From Caldilineaceae bacterium (GTDB lineage Bacteria > Chloroflexota > Anaerolineae > Caldilineales > Caldilineaceae): a stretch of 64,000 nt of DNA. Position numbers and translations under genes: made by a program. Positions 36,101 to 44,412 of this stretch are shown piece by piece. The stretch's first letter is position 1. Each line of letters begins with the position of its first letter. Under the pieces are notes generated by a model. It saw only the letters and a program-made list of their open reading frames with translations, was not told where the DNA came from and made no database searches. Location: assembly GCA_019637685.1 (NCBI GenBank), contig JAHBVF010000027.1:27585-91584 (forward strand), written 5' to 3'.

Positions 36101-37818
36101 ACATCTAGGACTGTGGTACCAGAGCCAATCACAAATGCATATTCATCTATGATTTCGATATGTCCGTAACCTACGTATCCGAAGCGTCCAACGTTAATGA
36201 AATTGTGAGGGTTGGAGATGTCGTATATGGATACATAGCCTGACCAGGAACGAACATAGGCATAGTTATCTATTAGGTCAAATTCCTGAGTCTGTTCAAT
36301 GATTGGATGGGCTATCACTATGGGAGATCGTGGATCAGATACATCAAGAACATAGACACCGCTGGCTCCGTAACTTTGATAAGCAACAACGTAAACGAAC
36401 GTTCCTGATATGGCAACATCAATAATGTTTCTTTCTTCTGGCAGACTGAATGAGCTGAGCATTTTCAGATTCTCTGGTGTTGAAATATCTACAATCCAGA
36501 GTTTTCCACTCCAGCCTCCCAAGTCGTTATAAACGTAGGCATAGCCTCCACTTATTTCCACTTCATATCCAGTTACAATTGCCTCATACGTAAAGACTTC
36601 TGTTAACAACTCTGGCACAGAGACGTCCACGACCCGCATCGCGCCAGCATCGGCAATGAAGGCGTTACTCCCGTAAATTGCTACATCATACGCCGCGCCG
36701 GATGTGTGATAATTGCCTAACTCAATGGGTGAAGTGGGATCTGATATATCGATTATTTCGACCCCACCATCGTAATATGTCGCAACATATGCGAGATTGT
36801 CGATAACATCTAACGCCATTGCGTCTCCAGTGGTTGCATGAAAACCGACTTTGACAGGTCGAGATATATCGGAGATGTCGATAACATGTAGTCCAGCGGC
36901 GGCGGCTACAACGGTGGTGGCCACATAAATGTAGTCCCCCCTGATTACCGATTCCCGAACGAAACCAATTCCATCGATCAAAGCCACCTGAGACGGATTC
37001 AAGGGTTCAGCGATATCTATAATACGAATCCCCTGATACCCATTCGTAATAAACGCATAGTTCCCCGATACTGCTACGTCACCTAATCCCTCAACTGCCA
37101 CATTGTATGTGCCAAGTAGAATCGGATTTATCAAGTCATATGCATCGAGAATTTGAAGCCCCTCATATATGTCGACCAAATAGACCGTGTGATTAACTAC
37201 CCATACAGAATATGCTGCGTCTGAGTCAAATCTACTGATTAGAGTAATATCAGTTGGGTTTGAAACATCAACAATATTCAGAGTCCCACCTGCTACATAT
37301 ACTGTGGTGTCAACAACGAAAATGTCTTCCACATACCCCTGCAGTATTATGCTGTCTAGCCAAATTGGAGATTCAGGATTCGAGATATTGAACACCACTA
37401 ATTCCCCACCAATTCCTGCATACAGCAAGTCGCCGTCTACGGCGACTGTATAAATACTCCCTCCAATGTGGTCCAAGAACTCTATGTTCCCATTGTTTTC
37501 TGTAGGGGCCACTGTTTGTGACTGTTCGTCTATCAGTACGGGATCCGTCTCGTTTCTTTGATACAGTGGCATTGGATATGAAGAATGCGGTTGCGTGTTA
37601 ATGTGAGAATCATGCGCTGGTTGCATAAAAGCCGAGGAATCTAACGGTCCCAAGTTCTTGTTAAACAGTACGGATGAACTGGCGACGGCGTTAGCTACCC
37701 CGGTTTGCATTGTTGGAGAACGACTGTCCTGTGCATTGATTCCCAGCGCGGCCGAGGTCAACAACAGGCCGATTGTCAGGAGCAGGGGCAGGATCTTGTA
37801 GGCGAAACGGGCGTGCAT
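33181..37818 (-). CDS. Giant secreted LVIVD-propeller / hydrolase / Thr-Pro stalk protein
   Basis: About 1545 residues. A signal peptide (LLLTIGLLLTSAALG) covers residues 1-28. LVIVD-type repeats with VVDVSNP or IIDISDP words run from about 100 to 700 and should form beta-propellers. An alpha/beta hydrolase follows at about 700-900, with HG oxyanion motif PLVVVHG and catalytic Ser in HSMGG near 793. Ig-like and carbohydrate-type domains continue to 1440. The C-terminus is a TPTPT-rich stalk ending YLPGIRR, a tail common in Chloroflexota surface proteins. The start at 37818 has GGAGG 8 nt upstream. The propeller part is more AT-rich than the rest, suggesting a mosaic origin. Confidence 0.85.
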   Translation of the reverse strand: MHARFAYKILPLLLTIGLLLTSAALGINAQDSRSPTMQTGVANAVASSSVLFNKNLGPLDSSAFMQPAHDSHINTQPHSSYPMPLYQRNETDPVLIDEQSQTVAPTENNGNIEFLDHIGGSIYTVAVDGDLLYAGIGGELVVFNISNPESPIWLDSIILQGYVEDIFVVDTTVYVAGGTLNIVDVSNPTDITLISRFDSDAAYSVWVVNHTVYLVDIYEGLQILDAYDLINPILLGTYNVAVEGLGDVAVSGNYAFITNGYQGIRIIDIAEPLNPSQVALIDGIGFVRESVIRGDYIYVATTVVAAAAGLHVIDISDISRPVKVGFHATTGDAMALDVIDNLAYVATYYDGGVEIIDISDPTSPIELGNYHTSGAAYDVAIYGSNAFIADAGAMRVVDVSVPELLTEVFTYEAIVTGYEVEISGGYAYVYNDLGGWSGKLWIVDISTPENLKMLSSFSLPEERNIIDVAISGTFVYVVAYQSYGASGVYVLDVSDPRSPIVIAHPIIEQTQEFDLIDNYAYVRSWSGYVSIYDISNPHNFINVGRFGYVGYGHIEIIDEYAFVIGSGTTVLDVSNPISPVPVASLEYSITEIKIYGDYLLLGISNGGTPNGLVIIDFTDPTNPSEIAFFPTIASVLDVAVDGTRIFISIGDASLLVLDMSNAREPRQIAHFTHFAPYHLAYRDGVVFSASGGGGMTSLRYTGPIRPPLVVVHGIQLFGDGYRCTDTPQLYPVAPSTLGDLPGWFTQEYEVWIAHLNSRPIRTPSIETNAECLRKQVAALYETSGHQKITIVAHSMGGLVTRGCLALPDCRDKVRAVYTLGSPHAGFNSALVGKILIKLGETYLKAHGLPIPVGEGICLWQAAVCQMSVEEMILFNGNPANANQASIRYTFIGGDRSPATYGLGWLTSLTDGPHDGLVGRSSAVGWVYPFNRPAPWDWTGGADPKNMARYWTDEVHIGSWGNAYYENRDKSDGGSSENRSQSYACIQYQMGKIARPDFCRDPLAVQQTRASADVSTLSQTTASVSDQVSTGQTVTHTLSVDTATASLFTLAWSDGIVDFSLLRPDGQAITPAYAAAHPDEVAFTSAASSPEFPAFASYAFTSTLAGDWQLQITGTDVGNSPAGYVGFVAMETARALTVSQDRTLYGVGDTATFTATLQGGAGGIVGATVTASLNRPDGITETLPLADVGGGVYRTNYTVPNAGGRVVMSVIAAGSDTGVPFTRQEERIWTIAPDTAQFTGVAADRGIDGDGNGRFESLRVDVRVNVTQPATYTLSARLAKGGVSIASTAVYSEIAAAGVYTLTLSFDGSDIWAAQQDGPYTVSDAVLNNISIGSVPVASAATLHTTAAYAATDFAPDMPPLTLAIDGPTVGVVGSSYLFTATTSPITTTVPLTYTWQASGQSQIVHSASRTDTVTYTWNTIGAQTIEVAANNSAGIVTTTHTITIGEAPTSTPTPTPTETPTATPTSTLTPTATATNTRTTTPSPTLTPVPTGTGTQTATPSPTLTITPNVTQTPTTTATATPTPTATPTGPAQTEWRVYLPGIRR

Positions 37819-38042
37819 TGGGGTGTCCTCCTTGGGGTAATCGCAGATTGCGTTCTCCCCGCAAGTGAGCGCCAAGATGCGCGGGGAGTACCCACCGTAT
37901 GTTGCGCTCTGTTGATGCTGGTGTTTGTGGGCGGCGATGTGGAAGGACGATGAATGGCCCACAGGGGGTATGGCACTATCGTAAATCTACTGGTCCGGCT
38001 TGTTTATTCTCCGATACGGATTATTTTGTCCATAGAAATCTG

Positions 38043-38327
38043 CTAGAAAGCGGCAAGGATTTCGGGTGCTAATGGGCGCAGGCTCTCAAGCGTATTGTGC
38101 GGTGCCGACAAGACAACAATTGCCGGGTGTACGGTCTTCAGATTCTGCTGATAGATCAGATTGCCGTCAATCGTTACGAAGACGTCGAATGCTGCGTCCT
38201 GGATGAGACGCAGCAAAGCGCCATTTTTGATGCCTGCCCAACCCATTTCTGGTACTGTAAAAACCTGATGTCCACCCAGATCGTGTTTGAGTCGGCGCGG
38301 CAGGCACTCATCCAGGAGCACTTTCAT
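38043..38327 (-). CDS. DUF5615 PIN-like toxin
   Basis: A 94-residue DUF5615 protein starting MKVLLDECLPRRL, with DVFVTIDGN near residues 57-65. The acidic residues D7, E8 and D62 match the PIN-like catalytic set. It resembles the toxin half of DUF433/DUF5615 toxin-antitoxin pairs, which act as RNases by family expectation. The partner antitoxin gene overlaps its start by 20 nt but contains a stop codon. Confidence 0.85.
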   Translation of the reverse strand: MKVLLDECLPRRLKHDLGGHQVFTVPEMGWAGIKNGALLRLIQDAAFDVFVTIDGNLIYQQNLKTVHPAIVVLSAPHNTLESLRPLAPEILAAF

Positions 38328-38562
38328 AGCTGTACTCCAACAAAGTCTGCTTTGCCAAGCGAAGTACTCCTATCGCCTGTTCAATACGTACGGTTGGGAA
38401 GTCGTCCAGAAACTCTTCGAGCGGAAAGCCCCGTTCCAGTTACTCAATCATCGTCTGGATCGGCACGCGCGTACCAGCGAAAACTGGTATTCCACCCAGA
38501 GTTTCCTGATCACGGACGATCAGGCCATGCGATCTTTTTTTAACTTCCTTTTGAGTAATCAA
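38308..38562 (-). pseudogene. DUF433 antitoxin with internal stop
   Basis: A TTG start at 38562 has GGAGG 8 nt upstream. The frame encodes a DUF433-type antitoxin: IVRDQETLGGIPVFAGTRVP, then IQTMIE, then a TAA at 38440-38442 (codon 41), then LERGFPLEEFLDDFP, and ends at 38308. Reading through the stop gives the full domain, with the stop where family members have Tyr (DYLE or EYLE). One base change from TAC or TAT explains it. The toxin gene downstream remains intact. Confidence 0.8.
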
Positions 38563-38644
38563 AGCAATTTCCTCCACTCCACTCTATCCGTCTTCCTAAC
38601 ACGGATAATACATCGTTGTCAGGATAGCGTCAAACTGGCAACAA

Positions 38645-40087
38645 TCACCCCAGCATCTCCGCCACCCGACGCCGCTCGATCTTCCCACTCGCGGTCTGGG
38701 GCAATTCCTCCACAAAGCGCACCTGCCGGGGCACTTTGTAGCCCGCCAGCCGCGCCCGACAGAAAGCGAGCAGCGCCGTTTCGTCCACAACCCCGTCGGG
38801 CCGCAATTGCACCGCCGCGGCCACCCGCTGCCCCCATTCGGCATCGGGAACGGCGACCACACACGCCTCCGCCACCGCGGGATGAGCGCGCAACACCGCT
38901 TCCACTTCCGCCGGATAGACATTCTCGCCGCCGGTCACAATCAGATCGCTGCGCCGCTGGACGAGGAAGAGATCGCCCTCGTCGTCCACATAACCCAAAT
39001 CGCCCGTGTGCAGCCAGCCCTGCCGAATTGTCCGCGCCGTTGCTTCGGGATTGCAGTAATAGCCCGCCATCACCTGCGGTCCCCGCACCAGCACCTCGCC
39101 GATTTCACCAACAGGCAGGTCGTCGCCGCTTTCGTCCACAATCCGCACGTCTGTGCCAAAGAGCGGCTTGCCAACAGTTCCCGGCTTGCGTTGCGCGTCG
39201 GCAGGCAGGGCCGTCGCTACCTGGGACGACGCTTCGGTCAGTCCGTAGGTCGTGGCGACAGGCACGCCCGCGTCCCAAGCCGCGGCCAGCAGTTCCGGTG
39301 TGGCCGCCGCGCCGCCCAGCAGTATCAGCCGCAGACTCTCCGGCCAGGGCGCGGTCCGGCTCTGCAACAGCCGGTGCAGCATTGTGGGGACGAGCGAAGT
39401 GAGGGTCACGCTGTCCCGCTCCAAACTTTCGTTGAAGGCCTCCACAGCAAAGCGCTGGTGCAGGACAATCGCCGTGCCGTAGAGACAGGAGCGGAAGACG
39501 ACGGCCAGCCCGCCCACGTGATAGAGGGGTAGACAGCTCAGCCAGCGGTCGTTGACGTCGATGCCGATCCGGTAGGCCGAGGCGTTGGCGCTTTGCAGGT
39601 GATTGTCGAAGGTGAGAACAGTGCCTTTGGGCTGGCCGGTGGTGCCGGATGTGAAGATGATGGATTGGGGGGAGGCGATTGGTTGATTGGGGAATTGGTT
39701 GATTGGTTGATTGGTTGATTGGGCGAGTTCGGCGAGGGTGACACACGTCGTTCGTCCGTCGTCCGTCGTCAGTCGTCCGCCGTCCACAATAAGCACCGGC
39801 TGCGTCAATCCAATCTGAAACGCCAACTCCCCATCCGTCAGCCGGGTGTTGAGGGGGACCAGCACCGCACCCACCCGCGCCACCGCGTGGATCAGCGCCA
39901 CCGCGTCGATGCTACTGGGCAGGCGCATCGCCACCCGATCCCCCGGCTGCACGCAGCGGATTAGCAAACCCGCGGCGAAGCCATCCGCCAGCCGGTCCAG
40001 TTCGGCGTAGCTGACAGCGCGTCCATCCTGCAGAACAGCGAGTTTGTGGGGAGTGGCGCGGCTGCGTGCGCGTAGCCAGTCGGTCAT
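38645..40087 (-). CDS. menE: o-Succinylbenzoate-CoA ligase
   Basis: A 480-residue adenylate-forming enzyme activating o-succinylbenzoate with ATP and CoA in menaquinone synthesis. The AMP-binding motif is IIFTSGTTGQPKG near 143-155, followed by TYGLTE, TGD near 362, and the C-terminal catalytic Lys in SGKIERR. Residues 124-142 (repeats of NQPINQ) are encoded by a TTGATTGG tandem repeat inside the gene and look like an in-frame insertion. It is the last gene of tetR-menF-menD-menB-menE. Confidence 0.9.
   Translation of the reverse strand: MTDWLRARSRATPHKLAVLQDGRAVSYAELDRLADGFAAGLLIRCVQPGDRVAMRLPSSIDAVALIHAVARVGAVLVPLNTRLTDGELAFQIGLTQPVLIVDGGRLTTDDGRTTCVTLAELAQSTNQPINQFPNQPIASPQSIIFTSGTTGQPKGTVLTFDNHLQSANASAYRIGIDVNDRWLSCLPLYHVGGLAVVFRSCLYGTAIVLHQRFAVEAFNESLERDSVTLTSLVPTMLHRLLQSRTAPWPESLRLILLGGAAATPELLAAAWDAGVPVATTYGLTEASSQVATALPADAQRKPGTVGKPLFGTDVRIVDESGDDLPVGEIGEVLVRGPQVMAGYYCNPEATARTIRQGWLHTGDLGYVDDEGDLFLVQRRSDLIVTGGENVYPAEVEAVLRAHPAVAEACVVAVPDAEWGQRVAAAVQLRPDGVVDETALLAFCRARLAGYKVPRQVRFVEELPQTASGKIERRRVAEMLG
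39661..39790. repeat. Short-word repeats inside menE
   Basis: TTGATTGG repeated in several registers at 39675-39722, then CGTCCGTCGTCCGTCGTC-like repeats at 39745-39785. Both lie in frame and encode low-complexity residues in a surface loop. Confidence 0.7.
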
Positions 40088-40100
40088 GAGAAGATGACAG

Positions 40101-40162
40101 GATGATAAGAGGAAGGGATGACAGTCGAGCGGGTCATCTTGTCATCCCTTCCTCTTGTCATC
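40101..40162. repeat. Junction hairpin before menE
   Basis: GATGATAAGAGGAAGGGATGACA (40101-40123) pairs with 40140-40162 with one mismatch around a 16-nt loop. It starts 14 nt upstream of the menE start codon on the minus strand and directly follows the menB stop. Confidence 0.85.
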
Positions 40163-40163
40163 T

Positions 40164-41018
40164 TTAGGGTCTCCACGGATACTGCTTGAAATCCGGTTCC
40201 CGCCGCTCGTTGAAGGCGTTGCGCCCTTCCTTGCCCTCTTCGGTCATATAAAAGAGCATTGTAGCGTCGCCGGCCAGCACTTGCAGACCGGTCTGGCCGT
40301 CCAGATCCGCGTTGAAACCGGCCTTGAGGAAGCGAATGGCGATGGGCGATTTGCTCAGAATCTCCCGCGCCCACTGCACGCCCTCCTCCTCCAGCGCCTC
40401 GACGGTGGGCAGCACCCGGTTGACCAGCCCCATCTCCAACGCTTCCGCCGCGCTGTACTGGCGGCAGAGATACCAGATTTCCCGCGCCTTCTTCTGGCCT
40501 ACAATCGAGGCCAGATAGCTGGAGCCAAAGCCGCCGTCAAAGCTGCCCACAATTGGCCCGGTCTGGCCGAAGACCGCGTTTTCCGAGGCCAAGCTCAGGT
40601 CGCAGATGACGTGGAGGACGTGGCCGCCGCCGATGGCGTAACCGTTGACCAGTGCAATAACCGGCTTGGGCATTGTGCGGATGATGCGCTGGAGTTCCAA
40701 CACATTGAGCCGGGCCACCCCGTCGTCGCCCACATAGCCCGCGTGTCCCCGAATCTTCTGGTCGCCCCCGGCGCAGAAGGCGTGGACCCCGTCCTTGGGC
40801 GATGGCCCGTTGCCCGTGAGCAGGACAACGCCGATGGACTGGTCGGCCCAGGCGTCTTTGAAGGCCGCTGTCATCTCGTCAATCGTGCGCGGGCGAAAGG
40901 CGTTGCGCACTTCGGGTCGGTTGAAGGCGATGCGGGCCATCCCTTCGGCCTTGTGATAGGTGATGTCGCTGTAGTCGGCAACCGGTTGCCAGGCAACGCC
41001 GGATGTGTGAAACTGCAT
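40164..41018 (-). CDS. menB: 1,4-Dihydroxy-2-naphthoyl-CoA synthase
   Basis: A 284-residue crotonase-family enzyme that closes the naphthoate ring in menaquinone synthesis. GGDQKIRG near 85-92, GYAIGGGHVLHVI near 127-139 and GSFDGGFGSSYLA near 156-168 are MenB-specific motifs. The start at 41018 has AAGGAG 8 nt upstream. The longer frame enters a junction hairpin. Third of the men genes. Confidence 0.95.
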   Translation of the reverse strand: MQFHTSGVAWQPVADYSDITYHKAEGMARIAFNRPEVRNAFRPRTIDEMTAAFKDAWADQSIGVVLLTGNGPSPKDGVHAFCAGGDQKIRGHAGYVGDDGVARLNVLELQRIIRTMPKPVIALVNGYAIGGGHVLHVICDLSLASENAVFGQTGPIVGSFDGGFGSSYLASIVGQKKAREIWYLCRQYSAAEALEMGLVNRVLPTVEALEEEGVQWAREILSKSPIAIRFLKAGFNADLDGQTGLQVLAGDATMLFYMTEEGKEGRNAFNERREPDFKQYPWRP

Positions 41019-41041
41019 TGTGAACTCCTTTGCTTTGATGG

Positions 41042-41111
41042 GACGGCGGACGGCAGACGGAGGACGAACCAATAAGTCTCTTCGTTCGTCCTCCGTCTGC
41101 CGTCCGCCGTC
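41042..41111. repeat. Perfect 28-bp junction hairpin before menB
   Basis: 41042-41069 (GACGGCGGACGGCAGACGGA and 8 more bases) is the exact complement of 41084-41111. Each arm is built of imperfect GACGGC words. It begins 24 nt upstream of the menB start and ends 6 nt after the menD stop. Confidence 0.92.
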
Positions 41112-41116
41112 GAAAA

Positions 41117-42916
41117 TTACGACTTCTGAATCTCCGCCCGAATTCTTCTCCCCAACTCCCGCCGTAACGCCTCGTCCCGCGCTCCGTCCGTGCGGATTTC
41201 GATGACCGTCGGCTTTTTTGCATTGATAGAAGCAGCCAGCGCGCTTTGCAGACTCTCCCGATCAGTGGCCTGCGCATGTTCAAGCCCGTACATCCGAATC
41301 ACCGGTACAAAGTCCAGGCCGTGGGGGGTGAGGAAAAGGCGGGTGAAGGCCGGTTCCTGGCCCGCGATGGGCAGGCGGCGGAAGATACTTCCCCCATCGT
41401 TGTTGAGCAGGACAATCGTTACATTTGTCAGATTTTGCTGTTTGACTGCCAGCAGGCCGTTCAGGTCGTGATAGAACGAAATGTCGCCGATGAGCAGAAC
41501 CGTCGGCGTCGAACGGTCCGCGGCAGCCACGCCCAGCGCGCTGGACGTCACGCCGTCGATGCCGCTCGCGCCCCGGTTGCCGTAGACGCGCAGCCGTTTC
41601 TGGCTGGGTCGGGTAAACTGGTCCACGTGGCGGATGGGCAGGCTGTTGCCCACAAAAAGATTTGCCCCTTCGGGCAGAGCATCCACCAGCGCAGATACCG
41701 CTGCCACATCGAACCATTCTTCGTGTAGCGAAACTGATGCGGCCTGCCAGAATGTCTGCTCCGTCGCCAACAATTGACGGGTCCAGTCGCTCGCGCCCCG
41801 GCTGATGCGTCGGGCCAGCGCCCGACAGGTGAGGGTCTCATCCGCCTGCAAATAGTCGCTCACCCGGTGGCTGTCGTCGGACCAGACGCCGTCGGCCCGG
41901 ATGTGGAGTTGGGAAGGGGCGAATTGCGAGTTGCGAGTTGCGAGTTGCAGATCGCCGTCTGTCGTCTGCCGTCTGCCGCCACCCATCTTTTCCAACCACT
42001 CATTCAGCCACCTGCTTGTTGGCACAGCGCCGAAACGGATCACCACCTCCGGTTGTCCCCAGCCCGGATCGCCGTTGAGGACTGTCTCGTAACAACCGAC
42101 GACCGGTGTGTCTGCTGTGTGTGGCCCAAAGCGCAGGCCGGAAAGGGGATCAGCGAAAATTGGATAGCCGCTGCGTCGGGCCAGCTCCGCCACCGCCGCA
42201 GGAAAATCACCGCCGGGGCAGCGGGGACCGCAGACGATAACACCCCGCTCGTGCGAGTGCAGAATTTCCGCCAGTTGGTTGATCTGTTGCGATGACGGAT
42301 GGATTATTCCGCGCTGGATTCGTGTAGCCACAGTCGGACCGAAATCGGGATTGTAGGGTCCGTCCGGTTCCAACGGCTTGCGGAAGGGCAGGTTGAGATG
42401 CACTGGCCCTTTCACAAGCCCGTCGGCCACGGCCAGAGCGCGCGCCGCTGTCGTGCGCAGATTGCGCAAAGCCACCGCCGGCGGATCGCCTTCCGGCAAT
42501 CCCACATCCACTGCCCACAGCACGTGATCCCCGTAGAGCTTCACCTGATCGATCGTCTGGTTGGCCCCGCTGTGGCGCAACTCCGGCGGGCGGTCCGCGG
42601 TCAGCACCAGCAGGGGCACGTTCGACATCTGGGCCTCCACCACTGCCGGGTGAAACTCGACCGCAGCCGTGCCGGAAGTGCAGACCAGAGCCACCGGTCG
42701 CCCCGTCGCCATAGCCAGCCCCAGGGCATAGAAACTGGCGCAGCGCTCGTCCAGATGCAGATGGACCGCCACGTCCGGGTGCGCGTCGAAAGCCAGTGTC
42801 AGGGGCGTGGAGCGGGAACCGGGCGCGATGCAGATATCCCTCAGCCCCGCGCCGGCCAGGGCGTGGACGAGGGCTTCGGCGTAGAGAAGGGAGGGGGTAG
42901 AAGGTCTATCTGGCAT
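41117..42916 (-). CDS. menD: SEPHCHC synthase
   Basis: A 599-residue thiamine-diphosphate enzyme joining isochorismate and 2-oxoglutarate. APGSRSTPL at about 27-35, TSGTA near 75-79, and the ThDP motif GDISFYHDLNGLLA through LNNDGGSIF are recognisable MenD features. The start at 42916 gives the expected N-terminus; upstream the frame runs into menF shadow sequence. A low-complexity stretch near residues 320-330 is encoded by GTTGCGAGTTGCGAG-like repeats at 41925-41975. Second men gene. Confidence 0.93.
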   Translation of the reverse strand: MPDRPSTPSLLYAEALVHALAGAGLRDICIAPGSRSTPLTLAFDAHPDVAVHLHLDERCASFYALGLAMATGRPVALVCTSGTAAVEFHPAVVEAQMSNVPLLVLTADRPPELRHSGANQTIDQVKLYGDHVLWAVDVGLPEGDPPAVALRNLRTTAARALAVADGLVKGPVHLNLPFRKPLEPDGPYNPDFGPTVATRIQRGIIHPSSQQINQLAEILHSHERGVIVCGPRCPGGDFPAAVAELARRSGYPIFADPLSGLRFGPHTADTPVVGCYETVLNGDPGWGQPEVVIRFGAVPTSRWLNEWLEKMGGGRRQTTDGDLQLATRNSQFAPSQLHIRADGVWSDDSHRVSDYLQADETLTCRALARRISRGASDWTRQLLATEQTFWQAASVSLHEEWFDVAAVSALVDALPEGANLFVGNSLPIRHVDQFTRPSQKRLRVYGNRGASGIDGVTSSALGVAAADRSTPTVLLIGDISFYHDLNGLLAVKQQNLTNVTIVLLNNDGGSIFRRLPIAGQEPAFTRLFLTPHGLDFVPVIRMYGLEHAQATDRESLQSALAASINAKKPTVIEIRTDGARDEALRRELGRRIRAEIQKS

Positions 42917-42942
42917 TGGGATGCAACACTTCTTTCGTGATG

Positions 42943-42997
42943 CGTGCTGCGTGTTGCGTGAGAGCAGGTCACCCGATCTCACGCAGCACGCAGCACG
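42943..42997. repeat. Junction hairpin before menD
   Basis: CGTGCTGCGTGTTGCGTGAGA (42943-42963) pairs with 42977-42997 with one mismatch; each arm is made of GTGCTGC words. It lies 26 nt upstream of the menD start and just past the menF stop. Confidence 0.85.
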
Positions 42998-42999
42998 TT

Positions 43000-44412
43000 T
43001 CAATGGGCAGATCGATATATTCCTGTATTCAAAACGCTGAGCATCGGCTTGAATTTCCACCCCGTCTCTTCCCATTCTGTTTCCGCCACAGAATCGGGCA
43101 CAATTCCCCCGCCCGCGTAGAGCCAGGCCCGCTTCTCCTGCACCACCGCCGAACGGATGGCGACGGCAAATGCGCCATCTCCATTGGCGTCTATCCACCC
43201 CACCGGCGCGGCGTACCAGCCACGCAGGGTCGGCTCGTGCTCCCGGATGAAGTCCAGGGCCAACGCCCGCGGGCTGCCGCCCAGCGCCGGGGTGGGGTGC
43301 AGAAGTTCCACCAGTGGCAGCACGCCCCGCGCTTCGCATAACTCTCCGCTGACTGGTGTGTGCAGGTGGTGGATGTTGCTGAGGGTGAGCAACTGCGGCT
43401 CGTCGGCGATTTCCAACTGACGGGTGATGGGCGACAGGCGACGGCGCAGGGCCTCCACCACCAGACTGTGCTCGTGGCGGTCTTTGGCCGAAGCCAGCAG
43501 CGCAGCGCCGTTGGCCGCGTCTTCCTTTGGCGTAGCCCCCCGGGGCGCGGAACCGGCCAATCCCATCGTTTCCAGCCGGTCGCCTTCCACTCGCACCAGC
43601 AGTTCCGGCGGCGCACCCAGAAAGGCGTGATGGGGGCGGGGTTCAAAGAGAAATGTGTAGCAGCCGGGATAGCGGGTTTCCAACCGGGCCAGAGCCGCGC
43701 CGATGTCTATGGGCTGGTGGCTGCGCAATTGGCAAATACGGGAGAGTACCACCTTTTGGAGGGGCGTCGAATGAAAGGCTGTGCGAGCCGTTTCGATCAT
43801 CTGCTTCCATTCGGCATAGGAAAGCGGGTAGTCGATTTCAGCTTCTGGACCTGCCCGATTTTCGGAGACCTGGCAGGTCTCTTCTCCCAGAACGGTCAAG
43901 CGGTCAGCCAGGGCTTCCTGCAATGCGCTGCGGGCCTCGACCACACTCTCCCCATCAGGAATCAGCGCATTGAGCGTCAACCAGCTCTCCCCGCCCAGGC
44001 TGACAAACTGAAAGTGGGGCAGGATGAAATGGGCCGGATGAAACGCGCTCCAGGCCACATCCGGGATGAAATCGCCGCCAAAGGCGAAGCCGCCAAAGAG
44101 TCGGGGCGCGGCCAGCGAATTCCCTGCGTGGATAGTGGCCTGGGCAAAGAGTTCTTTGGCCTGCCGCTCCACTGTGTGATAGCGGTTGTCCCCATACCCG
44201 AAAATGTCCAGGGCCGCGCCCATTCCGGCAAAAGTGACGCCGCTGTTGCCGTCCCGCCAGTAGATTCGCTCCCGACCGGCAGCCAGGGCCAGAAAGCGGT
44301 TCGGTGTCAGGTCCGGCGCGGGCAGGGCGACGCTGAGCAGCCGCCCGTTGCGCTTTGCCGCATATTCGGTGAGGGGATGCTCTGTATCCACAAGAGGGCT
44401 AGGCGTGGGCAC
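43000..44412 (-). CDS. menF: Isochorismate synthase
   Basis: A 470-residue chorismate-binding enzyme converting chorismate to isochorismate. The C-terminal half has the family motifs KVVLSR, GCYTFLFEP, LETMGLAGSAPRG, KDRHEHSLVV and HPTPALGGSP. A GTG start at 44412 overlaps the end of tetR by 14 nt and has GGAGG 7 nt upstream. This overlap shows that menF is translated from the tetR transcript. First biosynthetic gene of the operon. Confidence 0.88.
   Translation of the reverse strand: MPTPSPLVDTEHPLTEYAAKRNGRLLSVALPAPDLTPNRFLALAAGRERIYWRDGNSGVTFAGMGAALDIFGYGDNRYHTVERQAKELFAQATIHAGNSLAAPRLFGGFAFGGDFIPDVAWSAFHPAHFILPHFQFVSLGGESWLTLNALIPDGESVVEARSALQEALADRLTVLGEETCQVSENRAGPEAEIDYPLSYAEWKQMIETARTAFHSTPLQKVVLSRICQLRSHQPIDIGAALARLETRYPGCYTFLFEPRPHHAFLGAPPELLVRVEGDRLETMGLAGSAPRGATPKEDAANGAALLASAKDRHEHSLVVEALRRRLSPITRQLEIADEPQLLTLSNIHHLHTPVSGELCEARGVLPLVELLHPTPALGGSPRALALDFIREHEPTLRGWYAAPVGWIDANGDGAFAVAIRSAVVQEKRAWLYAGGGIVPDSVAETEWEETGWKFKPMLSVLNTGIYRSAH

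Noticed and set aside
40084..40374. A 96-residue minus-strand frame overlapping menB and the hairpin
   Set aside because: Alternate frame of menB with no independent start signal.
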